NCBI GenBank assembly: GCA_018697195.1 | Contig: CM031864.1 | Coordinates: 24,810,086-24,874,085, forward strand | Source of the DNA: Certhia americana | Lineage: Eukaryota > Chordata > Aves > Passeriformes > Certhiidae | Reading direction: 5' to 3' | DNA length: 64,000 nucleotides | Shown here: positions 19,031 through 30,000 of the stretch, piece by piece | How the letters are laid out: every line of letters starts with the position of its first letter | Position numbering within the stretch: the stretch's first letter is position 1 | Position numbers and translations under genes: made by a program | The notes under the pieces: model-generated | What the model was told of the DNA's origin: nothing | The model's database searches: none | Seen by the model: the letters and a program-made list of their open reading frames with translations, nothing else

Positions 19031-20866
19031 AGTAGAGAGCTGTCATGGCCTTGTTTGCACAAGTGGAGAGAGAGGTGGGGTGGCAACGGTGAGACAAAAG
19101 GGATAACATAGAGGAGACAGATAAGAGAAAACTTCCTGATGGGGAGGGCTGGTTTTCCAAGAAAAAGTCAGCCAAGGATGTGGTCTGGGTGAGGTCTCAG
19201 GGAACTGCTGTTATGGACCATGCTGCTGGAGATGACCTTCCTGAGCAGAGGGTGTCAGCAGGTAGGAAGGACACAGCAGAGGTATTGGGGGCAAGTGGTA
19301 TACTTAAGAGCAGAAGGAATTGTGTCTCCTTAGAGGTATGAGTGGATCCTAAAAACTGCTGAAGTGGTGGGAACACCATAAATAATTTTATCTCACTTAA
19401 AAAACTAGTAATGAAAACCAGATAAAACAACCTCAGATGCCGAAACCCATCACACCACTAATGTGTTTGGGAAGCTGTGTTCCTTGTGAGCTGTATTAAG
19501 ATCCAGCAAGTGAAATGAAAAGGAAACCTCCTGTTCATGAAAGTGAGTTGACTCAATCAGCAGAGGCAGGTACAGTTGGCAAAGGGAGGTGCAGAGATGT
19601 GGTGAGTTTGGGCTAGCTGCGCCCATGAGATCACCAGGAGCCACAGAGGAAAGCCCTGTGAGTCAGCTCCAGGTGTCTGGAGGCTGTTGGGCAGTGTACG
19701 AGGCTCAGACAAGGAGCTGTGTTAATCACCCCAGTCTGTCGGGCCTGAAGTAAGCAGCATGTCATGCCCTGGGTTGAGATGCCTTGATTTGAATCCCTAA
19801 TGCATAAGGGCACCTAAAAGGCAGCTTGTATCTCTGGGGATGAACTTGTTAGATATTTTCATTCTATTTAAAGGTGCTCCTCACAGTCACTGGTGACATT
19901 AGGAGTCTCATGGCATTAGGCAGGGTTAGAGCTGCTGTGATGCAGCACAAAGGGCCCATCCTTCACTGTGCCCCTCTGATGGGCTTCTTGCTCAGGGCAA
20001 GGGGAATATGCTGGAGTCCTGCGTGTCCTGACATGTGCTGGAGGTGGAGAACCCCTGCCTCCAGATTTCTCTATTGCCCTGTGGAAGTGGTCATGGCCTC
20101 CTGCAAGGAAAAGGCAAGGAGTGAGGTGGAACTGGCCCTCATGCATTGTTTGTCTTGTCAGCTACCCTTGCGGACAAAGTGCTAATGGATCTGGGGCTGT
20201 GGAGCCTGGAATCTTCCTGGCTCTGTCAGCAGCCTCAGACAAGCATTTTCCCCCTGTCTGTCTCCACTACTCATCCTTCTTCTAGCGTAAAAATGATGTA
20301 GTAGGTGAGGCCAAGGACCCATCTAAGCTCATTTTCCATCTCAGGAGCAAACGCAGACAAATATGTGTGAGGATTTCCACCTCCACCTCATTTCTATGTC
20401 TGGGGATTTCCTGAACTTGATGATTATCTGGTAAGTAAGTCCCAATCAATCTGCTTTCTGGGCATTTATTCAAGTTGACCTTGTGTCTTTTTGCATCCCC
20501 AGTCCAGTTTGTCACCTGAAATGAGCCCTGCTCGTGCAGGTTGGCTGCCTTGTGAGCAGGCAGCCCCTATCCACCCTCCCCAGCCTTCCTGTGAGCTCAT
20601 CCTGTTTCATTTTGTTCCCTGCAAGCCTCCGGCGTGTCCGGACAGCCCGGCTCTCCCGAGCCAGCCCCGCTGTGGGGGCAGCGGCGGCCGGGGAGATGGA
20701 GCTGTGCGGGCCAGATGGGCAGGACGGGTCTCCAGGAGCTGCGGCTGTGTGTGCTTTCCCTAAGACGGTGCACACAGGAGGTCCTTGGGGTGCTGTGCCT
20801 CGTCAGTGCCTCTCTCTCTCGATGGGGCAAGGGCCTGTGTGCGCTCCCTGGGCTGGGCTCTTGCTG

Positions 20867-20873
20867 TGAGTCA
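20867..20873 (+). promoter_or_regulatory. LAMC2: AP-1 / MARE-like site, LAMC2 promoter
   Basis: TGAGTCA lies in the context GCTGTGAGTCAGCCC, 145 bp upstream of the LAMC2 ATG. The flanking GC also fits a Maf-recognition (MARE/NF-E2) element. Human LAMC2 is known to be driven by AP-1. Confidence 0.65.
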
Positions 20874-20905
20874 GCCCACGGCACACGCGCTCTTCCTGTT
20901 GGGAG

Positions 20906-20912
20906 TGACTCA
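20906..20912 (+). promoter_or_regulatory. LAMC2: AP-1 site, LAMC2 promoter
   Basis: TGACTCA lies 106 bp upstream of the ATG and 39 bp from the first AP-1 site. The pair of consensus sites just ahead of the start codon supports placing the promoter here. Confidence 0.65.
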
Positions 20913-20924
20913 GGTGGAGCAGCC

Positions 20925-20932
20925 GATAAAAA
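20925..20932 (+). promoter_or_regulatory. LAMC2: TATA-like element, LAMC2
   Basis: GATAAAAA lies 87 bp upstream of the ATG in an otherwise GC-rich stretch. If it acts as the TATA box, transcription would start near 20955 and the 5'UTR would be about 55-60 bases. This is inference from spacing only. Confidence 0.35.
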
Positions 20933-21011
20933 ACGCACAAAAAATAAAGGAACCAGGCAGCCGGTGTGGAGCCCCGCCGGGACGGGCTCCTGGTGCTCCT
21001 CGGCACAAGAA

Positions 21012-21093
21012 ATGGCCGAGTGCTGGCTGCTGCCCCTCGCCTGCCTCGCCGCGTCCCTCCTGCCCGCAGCCCTGAGCACACGCAGCGGAGAAG
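21012..21093 (+). CDS. LAMC2: LAMC2 exon 1: signal peptide
   Basis: This exon encodes [20 protein letters not shown], then LSTRSGE. A hydrophobic core with small residues near the end is a typical secretory signal. Cleavage probably falls just after the alanine pair. The donor is G|GTGAGG. Confidence 0.93.
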
Positions 21094-24000
21094 GTGAGGC
21101 TCCGGCTGGCGCGGCTGTTCCTGCTCTGATCCCGCCGGCAGATCGGCTCGCAGATCTCTCCCCGTGCTGGAGAGTGCCGGTCACTGGTGCTTGGGTGCAT
21201 GGCATCCTGCTAGGGCACTCTTCCCCTCCTGCCTTCGGGACTGGTACTGGTTCTGTAGGTGCTTCTTAGTTTTCCTCCGGGATTAAGTATCCCATGAACA
21301 GTTGGTCTTTGTTTTGTCACTGGCATCCCCTCTCGATAACTTATTTATATGAAATTACCTCATTGCCGTCAGTGAAGAGCTTTGCTCCCAGGGTAGGATG
21401 CGGGTGTGAGCACAAGCATCGCCCAGGCAGTGGCTGGTCTGCCCATCACTGCTGGAACCAACACTGTCCCCCGGGCCTGAAGAAGAGCTGGAAGCATGCA
21501 AGATCCAGTTTGCTGTAATGACATGGCTGTGTTTAGATTTTGTGCGAGTCTGTGGGGCTCACAAGGTGCCACAGCCCTGCTGCATCCTATGGGAGGCAGA
21601 AGTCTCCTGCAGTCCACAACTTTAAAAATCCAGCAGATCCTCTTGCACGTGCAAATGTCAGGTAGTGGAGTGTCAGGAAGGGAGATTTAAATGTGTTCAG
21701 CCCAGTGGTAATTCAGCTGTCTGAATTCCAGTTTCGTTTGCCTGTGGTCTGGAGATGGGTGTGTTTGGCCAAAATCGGGTTTTCGCATGTATTTTGTGAA
21801 TACTGAGTGATTTAAACTTTTTTTGGCCTTCAGTAGTCATGTTCTGAAATAAGCTTGCTGGGCTTGAAGTTGAATTTTATCGGTTTTAAGTTTGCTGCAA
21901 GGGGAAATAAGTGCTGAATAAATGTTTTTGCTTTTTTCTTTTTTTCCAGAAGAAAAAAAAAATCTGCTTTGCTTCACATGCTACTTGGGTCAATTATTAC
22001 ATCAGCCTTAAATACATGAAAGTTTTAAAATGCTGGTACAGATTCTTCCTCTGCTCCTTCCTGGCAGTGTGTGGGAAACCGCTGCTTTCCCAGGGACTCT
22101 TGAACCCATTCCTGTGTGTAGGTACAGCCAGCAGTCAATAATTGCTGTGTTTTTATGCTGCAGTAGAGTGGGTTCAGTGGTGTAGCTTAGTTGGCTGATG
22201 GAGTCCTGAAAGCCCCAGGCAGGTCTTCCTGCAGTGAGAAGCTGTGAAGCTGGGCAATGGGGACACCCAGCCTTGAAGCAGCAGGATGGGACAGCCTTGT
22301 GGGTCACTGTCCCAAGAGCACAGAGCAGGGAATGGCTTTTACTGACATAGAACCTTCATTGCATGCAAAGCTCTGTTGTTCTCCTGATGGAAGGAGGGAT
22401 CTTTGCAGGTTGGTTCTTGTGTACAAGGCTGTCAGATCCTCATGGACCTAGGGCCACCCTCACTGTCTGCTTTTGTGAATTTAAGGAGACAGTTTAAGAA
22501 GCCTGAAGCTGACTGTCTTCTTCTCCAAGCCTTTCTGATGTGAGAATTTATCTCAGCACAGCCATCAAGCATTTCTCATGCTTTAATCTGTGAGTGGGAG
22601 CTGGGGGAATGACATCCTGCTGGATGTGTGCCAGGGATACCTTACATCCTGATGTGGTGCTGAAGAAACCCAGCTGCAAAGGTTCTCCTCAATGGAACCT
22701 GCTCTTTTCCATGGATGATCTCAGAGCAGAGCCTCAAGGCACCTGGATACAGAAGTGATCCTGTCCTCAGTTGGTCCTCATCCTCCAGCAGCTCCTTCCT
22801 GCTCCATCTCTTTATCAATTCCAGTACCTTGCTCTTAGTAAGGATTAGCCTGCCTGAGCTCCTGAGTTTCTGGGACATGACCAGGAGCAGACACACCAGA
22901 GCAGTGGTGGCACTAACCTGCCACAGCATCTTAAATGGCTTTGAATCATCGAGACAGGAATTTGTCCCAGGGCTGGAGAGCTGGTTCCTAACATGCTGCA
23001 GCAGTAGAGCAACACTCAAAAAAAGGTTTTCATTCCCTGGGGGAATGGTGTTCATGCCTGTAATTTAGCAACCCAGTAAATCCTCTGGATTGCGTAGAGG
23101 TAGGGTGATGCATGGGTGGAGTTCAGCACAAAGATCTGTATGGGTCCCTTCCAACTTGAGATCTAGCTGGAGTCTAGAGGGATGAGAAATGGCATCAACC
23201 CAAGTAAGATCTTCCTATTGTGAAGGTGAGCGCAAATACTTGAAGAGAGTCTCACACTGCTGCTCCCCATTAGTCCTTTGTGTTGTCCATGCCCTTTGGT
23301 CAGTGGTGGTGCTCTCTGAGGCTGGAGTTGCTTTCTCAGACCCTAGAGTTAGGAATTCTGTGCCCACAGGTCCCCTCCCAGCAGGCTAGGGTGGTGGCAG
23401 AAGATCTCCTGAGCTCAGTCTTGGTCTCCTGGCAGACAGACTGCGAGGGAATAGCTGTGCTTGCTGAAGTTGGAAAAATCTCTCCTGTTTGCTGGCACAT
23501 GAGGTCATCTCTCCTCTTGGCAGAGGCTCTACTGAGTGCCTCCCTCTGGAATGCGGGTGCCGATGGGTGTGTGGGAGGGCGGTGCCCAGGTGTGAGCACA
23601 GAGAGCAGGAGGCTTTGCCTGGTCCCAGGAATCACAGAGGACAGGGATATGGTACCCTGGGGCTGAGCTGTGCCAGAAGAGAGCTGGGAAGGAGGAGGCT
23701 CAGTGTGTATGAGTACAAGCACTGTCTGCATCCATGCAGCAAGTTTCTGCCCATTTTTGGACTCCCTCCACCTCCTGTGCTCTCAGAGGTGACCTGGGCA
23801 GGGGCTGGGTAGCTGGGGATGGCCTTTCATGTTTCAAAGAAGTCAGCAGTGAGCAGAGCTCCTTAGAGAGAGATCGAGGCTCCCATGGCAGCATCAGGGT
23901 GGTCTGGAGCAGTTCCTCAACAGGCTGTGCCCCTGAGGACCTGGATTTTTCCCTTGCCTGTCTTTGCCAACCATTCTGAGGAGAGCTGTGCCTGCTCTCC

Positions 24001-27000
24001 TCAGTGATCCTGAGGAGTATGTGTGGAGTAAAGGTTCTCAGGAGTAAATGCTCCAGTACTGGTCACTGAGGGATTGCCAAGTAGGTGAGAGGTGGCTTCA
24101 AGAGAGCAGCTGGACAAGGCAGTGGAGTGGTGGAGTGGGCACATCTGGTGAGATACCTGAGTCTGATGTCCAGAGGGATCATCCATCTTGGCTGTAGAGG
24201 AATGCAGAATCTCATGCCTGTTCTTCCTGCCATACCTAATACTGCGGTGTGGGCAGCTGGAGCTTTTCTTCCCAGTGAGGGAGGGTAGGGTGAGGTGACC
24301 TGTCCAATCCCACCCAAACCCATTTTTGTTAATCCTCCTGTTGGCTGGCACACTTCCACCAAACTCCTTGGACCACAGACTACTCCTTGTCACCCTGCAC
24401 TGCAGACCTGGCTGGGGGGACCTGGTGGAAGTTGGTTGAGCTTTTCCTACTCAACTCACTACTGGGCAGGTGAAACAAAGGAAAACTTTCCCTTTTCCCC
24501 GAAATATCCAGTAAGGTTACCCATGCTTTTCTCAGGACATGACTGGGTTTTTTTTAAAACCATCTCTGCTTATTCAATGTCCTGGTTGTGTTGCAAGATT
24601 TGTGAAAGAATGGAGAACAGCCCTGGCAATGCTGTTGTGTGGATTGTGGCTGCTTGGCTTGGGTTTGTTCATCCTCAGCAGCGAAATGGGGCATTCCTCC
24701 CCAGTGTGGGGATGCAGAGCATGGTGTGGGCACCAGTGGCACTGGGGTGGCTGATGGACACAGACACTGGGGACAAACACAGAGATGTGGGGAAGCAGCT
24801 CACTGTTGGCAGAGCAGGAAGCAGAAGGTTTATACCACCTGCACACTGTTCCTTGGGCCTCAGGGTGGGATTGCTGCTGGTGTCTTCATCTCTAGACATC
24901 TGTCTGCTCTCCTCTCCCCAGTCTGTGATTGCAATGGGATGTCCAGGCAGTGCATCTTTGACTGGCAGCTCCTGAGGGAGACAGGGAACGGGTACCGCTG
25001 CCTCGGCTGCCAGGGCAACACGGAGGGCACCCACTGCGAGCGCTGCAAGGACGGCTTCTTCCGACGGCGTGGGGAGCAGTGCTGCCTGCCCTGCCTCTGC
25101 CACACCTGGGGTATGTGCACAGCTCCTGCGGGGGGATCAGGGGGCTTAAGGCACCTGCTGAGTGCCTGGGCAGGTCAGGCTCTGCACCCCTACATACCAG
25201 ACCACAGGTTTCAAGACCCATCTGCCCTCTGAAACACTCACAAACTCACAGAATGATTTGGGTTGGAAGGTGCCCATCCCAATTTCTCCCTCCTGTCTTT
25301 CTGCAGGTTCCCTCAGCCCACAGTGCGACAGCAATGGCCGGTGCAGCTGCAAACCCGGAGTGATGGGGGACAAGTGTGACCAGTGCCAGCCAGGCTTCGA
25401 GTCCCTGTCCGAGGCAGGGTGCTGGAGGAGTGGGCAGTGAGTGCTGGGCCAGCTCCAGAGCTAGGAAAGAGTGGGCTTGAATGAGGCTGAACCTCTGTGC
25501 CAACCTGCAGGGCTTGGTGTCCTGCAACACCATCAAAATCTGAACTTAGCCATTCTCTGAGGCGATGGTTTCATTACCCAGATTATGCCAAACAAGCGAC
25601 AGCCATGTAAAACAAAACCTGCCCATTGTGGGGCTGCCTCATGTTGGTGCCACTCACATGGAGATGTACAGGCAAAAATCAACCCCTCTCTTTTCATAAA
25701 ACCCTGTTTAAACACCTTTAGAAATGTTTCTGATCTGACTTCCTTGGCTGTGCCCTCTTCTTCTTCACCTCACCCCACCATTGCTCCTTTGGGACTGCTG
25801 GCAGGCAAAGGGTGTTATCAAGAGACGGCTGCCTGCAGTCCTGCTGCTGGGCCTGGCCTCCTGCCCAAGCCTCTCTGGGGTGCTGCTGCTTGGTGGAGCT
25901 CAGCCAAGCTCTATTAATCTCAGCCAAGGTTTATTAAGCTCAGTGGAGCTTCACTTTGCACTTGTAGGCGGGTCTGATGCTCTGGGATGCCCTGCAGCAG
26001 TAGCAATGGGCGCTGGCTTAACCTGTCACCCCCAGTGCTGCAGATTCCAGAAAGAGGTGGCTATGCAGGTTATTTCCCCACTTCTTGCATGGGAGGGTTC
26101 TCCGCTGTCTTGTGTAGTAGCAGGAAGCACTGAGCTCCCAGGCCAAGCTGGAAATCCAGGTAGAGGTTCCCACTGTACCTTTGCAGGAGCCTGCAGTGTG
26201 AGTGTGACCCAGCGGGCAGCGTGGGAGACTGTCAGTCTGGCCACTGTGTCTGCAAGGAGAGCACCACTGGAGAGCGGTGCCAGAGGTGAGTGTCAGGAGG
26301 ATGTGCTGGACACTGCTGGGCACAGCCTCCTTCTCTCTGCAGTTGCTTCCCTGGCAGTTCATGAAGCCTTAGAATGGTTTGGGTTGGAAAGGCTGTTAGA
26401 GCGCATCCCGTTCCAACAGCTGCCATGGGCAGGGACATCTTCCACTACCCTGAGTTGCTCCAAGCCCCATCCAGCCTTGGACACTTCAGGGATGGGGTAG
26501 CCACAGCTTCTCTGGGCAACCTGGGCCAGTCCCTCACCACCCTCACAGGACAGTTTATTCCCAGTATCCAGTCTATCCCTGCCTTCTGTTAGGTTGAAGC
26601 CATTGCACACACCCATCTCGCCATCCCAGCCCGGTGATGACCTTGAACCCTGCTGATGGCTGTATTGCATCAGAGGGATGGTTGTGTGGGCCAGTAAAAG
26701 GAGAAAATGACTTGAACGTTCTTACCAGTGTCAGGTGACTTGAACCTACAAGTCACCTTCTTGCATTTTCCCAGGTGCAAGCGACACTTCTATAACCTGG
26801 ATGCCAGAAACCCTGCAGGATGCTCCCCCTGCTTCTGCTACGGGCACTCAGTCACGTGTATCAGTGCAGACAACCACAGTGTCCACAACATCACCTCTAC
26901 CTTCCAGCAAGGTGAAGCCAAAGCAGAACATCCCCATGGCTCCTGGGAATGTTTGCCATCCCTTCTCTTCAATGGGCTGGAGGAACTACGTGGTTCACAG

Positions 27001-30000
27001 CCCTGTTGGAAGTCAGCCTTGGGCTATGCTTGCTCCTTGGGTGCTCATCCAGTCTGTTTGTGGCTGCAGCAACCTTGCTTTGATGGGGTGGCTTGGCATA
27101 GGCAGAAGTAAGGGTTGAGGAGAGCACAGAAGATTTCTTCATTATATCTTTCCTGTGACTTGGAAGGAGGCCTCTGTGCTCAGCCAGGCTGATCTACAGA
27201 TGTGTGGGCACAGGGATAACTGTGCTGTGCCCTCAGAGGCTGGGGTAGGATGCTGGAGAGTTTTGATAAGACACATCTCAAGGAAGTTGCTGGAATCCTA
27301 GAAACACCTTCCCTGTCCAGGCTGACTGCTCCTTATTTGTGCTCCAGGTACTGAGGGCTGGCAAGGTGTCCATGAAAGCGGCTCCCCAGCCCAGCTCCAG
27401 TGGTCCCCACGACACCAGGATGCCTTCATAGCAGCAAGGACATCGGAGCCAATATACTTTGCAGCACCTGGTAGGTATGGGATCAGTGGTGGGCAGAGTG
27501 AACCCTTTGCTTGGTCTGATGCCATGAGCTGAGCCTTTAGGAGGAAGGAAAGATTTTAAGTCTTTGATTTTCCCTTTGCAGCAAAATTCCTTGGGAACCA
27601 GCAGCTGAGCTATGGTCAGATGCTGTCCTTTGATTACCGCCTGGACCGGGGGGGACGTCATCCCTCTCCACATGATGTGGTCCTGGAAGGACATGGCCTG
27701 AGAGTCACTGCCCCCTTCTTGCCCCAGGGAAAGGTCCTGCCCTGCGGCATCAGCCACACGTACGCGTTCAGGTAAAGTGGGAAACTGGGGTGTTTGGAGG
27801 AGGGGGAGCAAGAGTGGTTGTGGCTTTAAGGAAGTCCTGGGTTCAGCGGCGGTCCCTTGGAGGTGGCAAATGGCTGCTTGGTTTGGGCTGGACACATCTC
27901 AGGTGCTTCTGTCCTGGATAAGGGGTTACTTTGTGAGAGGGGCAGCAGAAAATGTGACTTGAGGTTGAGTGGGTTCTTGGCTCTGGATCAGTTGCATGTA
28001 TGGAGGTCATTGCCCAAAGACTTGAACTCCCAGGAGGGAGATGGGCAAGGGCTGTTGTGTTTTTTGGAGGAGGAATCTCAGTTTTTTGAAACCAGTTCCA
28101 CTTCCCCCCTCTCCCATGGCAGGCTGGACGAGCACCCAAGCAGCAAGTGGAGCCCAAGACTGAAGCATTCTGAATTTCGCAGACTGCTGGGAAACCTGAC
28201 AGCCCTCTGGATCCGAGCCACCTTTGGGGAATACAGTAAGTACAGAGAAAGCTTGCAAGGTTGCCTTCTCCTAATTGTTGGAGGCAAGAAGTCTCTGGAT
28301 GGATACATCTTTGCTAAAATTTATTAAAAGATAAAAATAGTAAGTGCTCCAAGGGGGCCAATTAAATCACAAAGAGATGGAGCAGGATAGCAACCAATTT
28401 CGCTGCTCCATTTGCCCATGGGCATCGCAATGGAATGTGTGACGTGTGGGGATCGTGCTGGTGGAGCTGCTGTCCCCCGCGGGTGACAGGCTGTCCTTCC
28501 CTCCAGGCACCGGCTACATCGATAACATCACCCTGGTGTCGGCACAGCCCGGTCCCGGTGCCCCCGCGCCGTGGGTGGAGCTCTGCCAGTGCCCGGCCCC
28601 GTACCAGGGACAGTTCTGCCAGAGCTGTGCCCCTGGCTACCGCAGAGATGCCCCTGCCCAGGGGCCCTTCAGCAGCTGCGTGCCCTGCAATTGCCAGGGG
28701 GGAGGAATTTGTGATCCTGACACCGGTAAGAGCAACCACCACCACGCTGTGCTTGTAGGCTGTATGGGGGTGCAGGGAAGCTGCCTGTATCCCTGGGAGT
28801 CGAGACCACTGGCTTCACAGAAATTTCTTCAGGGAAGAGGTCATTAGATATTGTAAGGGGCTGCCCAGGGAGGTGGTGGAGTCATCATTCCTGGAGGTGT
28901 CTAGGGAAGGACTGGCCATGTCACTCAGTGCTCTGGTCTGGTTGACAAGGTGGGGATCTCTCACAGGTTGGACTCAATGGTCTTGGAGGGCTTTTCCAGC
29001 CTTAATGATTCTGTGGTTCATCTGTGATTCTGAAATTCTGTCTGCGATCATGTTTCTGTGGGTCTGAAATGTGGGGACCATCCAAGACAAAACTCCCCAG
29101 AGCCTAGATGCACTGCAGTCAGATGTGTTTGTAACAAACTGGATGAATGTTGGAGAGATAAAAAACATCTCCTGCTGCCCAGATAGCAATATTTCTTCAC
29201 TTCTGACTTCATATTTGAAAGTTAAGCACGGCAATGCCTCAGGTTGGACAGAGCTTGAGCAACCTGGTTTAGCTGAAGAAGTCCTTGCCTATTGCAGGGG
29301 AATTGGACTAGATCACCTTTAGAGGTCCCTTCCAGCATTTCATGATTTTATGTGCATGATGTGGGCATGGTGGGGATCTGAAGAGGTCTTGTGGAGGTTG
29401 CTGGACTAGGGGTGCTTGTGTTGCTGTGCTGGAGTGGTGGAAGCTGTCCCACCGGGAATGTGAGTAAACTGCTCTCAGCCCTTTCCTTGTTCCTCCAGGT
29501 GAATGCTACTCAGGAGATGAAAACGTGGGCAATGGTGTCAGCTGCCCCTTCGGCTCCTACCGGGACCCCCATCAGCCAAACAGCTGCAGGACCTGCCCCT
29601 GTGGGCTCGGCCAGGGCTGCTCTGTGGGGCTGGGTGGTCAGGAGGTCATCTGTGACCACTGCCCTCCTGGAGCTGCTGGTAATGCCCTTCTTGCTTCTGC
29701 TCTGCCTTTTTCTGCAGGCATGCTTGGAGCCGGGCAGATCCACATCATCTTCCCAGCCTGGCTTGCCTGCGACACTGCCACTCCTGCTTGTGGTGGGGTG
29801 TTTGAGCCCCAAGGCTCAAACCTTGTCCTGCTCTGGGAGGAGTTCTCATCTAAATGTAACGTGGATGGAGAAAGGATGGGTAGGAGAGGGAGGGGAACGA
29901 CAAATAAGGAAAAAGCCAAATAGGAAACGACTTGTAAAAGGTCAGTTGTAGCACCCAGCTTTTGAGACCGTGTGTGGAGCATAGTGTGTTTACTGTGGTG

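Larger units (their letters stand above)
16146..20866. other. LAMC1-LAMC2 intergenic region
   Basis: No gene, RNA gene or complete mobile element was recognised in about 4.7 kb. Open frames are short and not protein-like. Two diverged copies of an unidentified unit lie at 17179-17245 and 18961-19030. GC content rises from about 20630 towards the LAMC2 promoter. Confidence 0.75.

Noticed and set aside
20597..21269. Overlapping open frames of about 200 codons on both strands at the LAMC2 promoter
   Set aside because: They are GC-rich shadows around LAMC2 exon 1 with no recognisable domain. Only the short frame from 21012 joins in phase to the laminin exons.
22642..23055. A 137-codon minus-strand open frame in LAMC2 intron 1
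   Set aside because: No recognisable domain, no splice or promoter context, and no sign of codon bias. It may be chance or an old unrecognised repeat.
23135..23165. Possible CR1 end (GGGTCCCTTCCAACTTGAG)
   Set aside because: The match to CR1 is limited to about 20 bases without the terminal octamer or other landmarks.
24295..24975. A 226-codon plus-strand open frame in LAMC2 intron 1
   Set aside because: It runs into LAMC2 exon 2 in the wrong frame and has no protein-like features.
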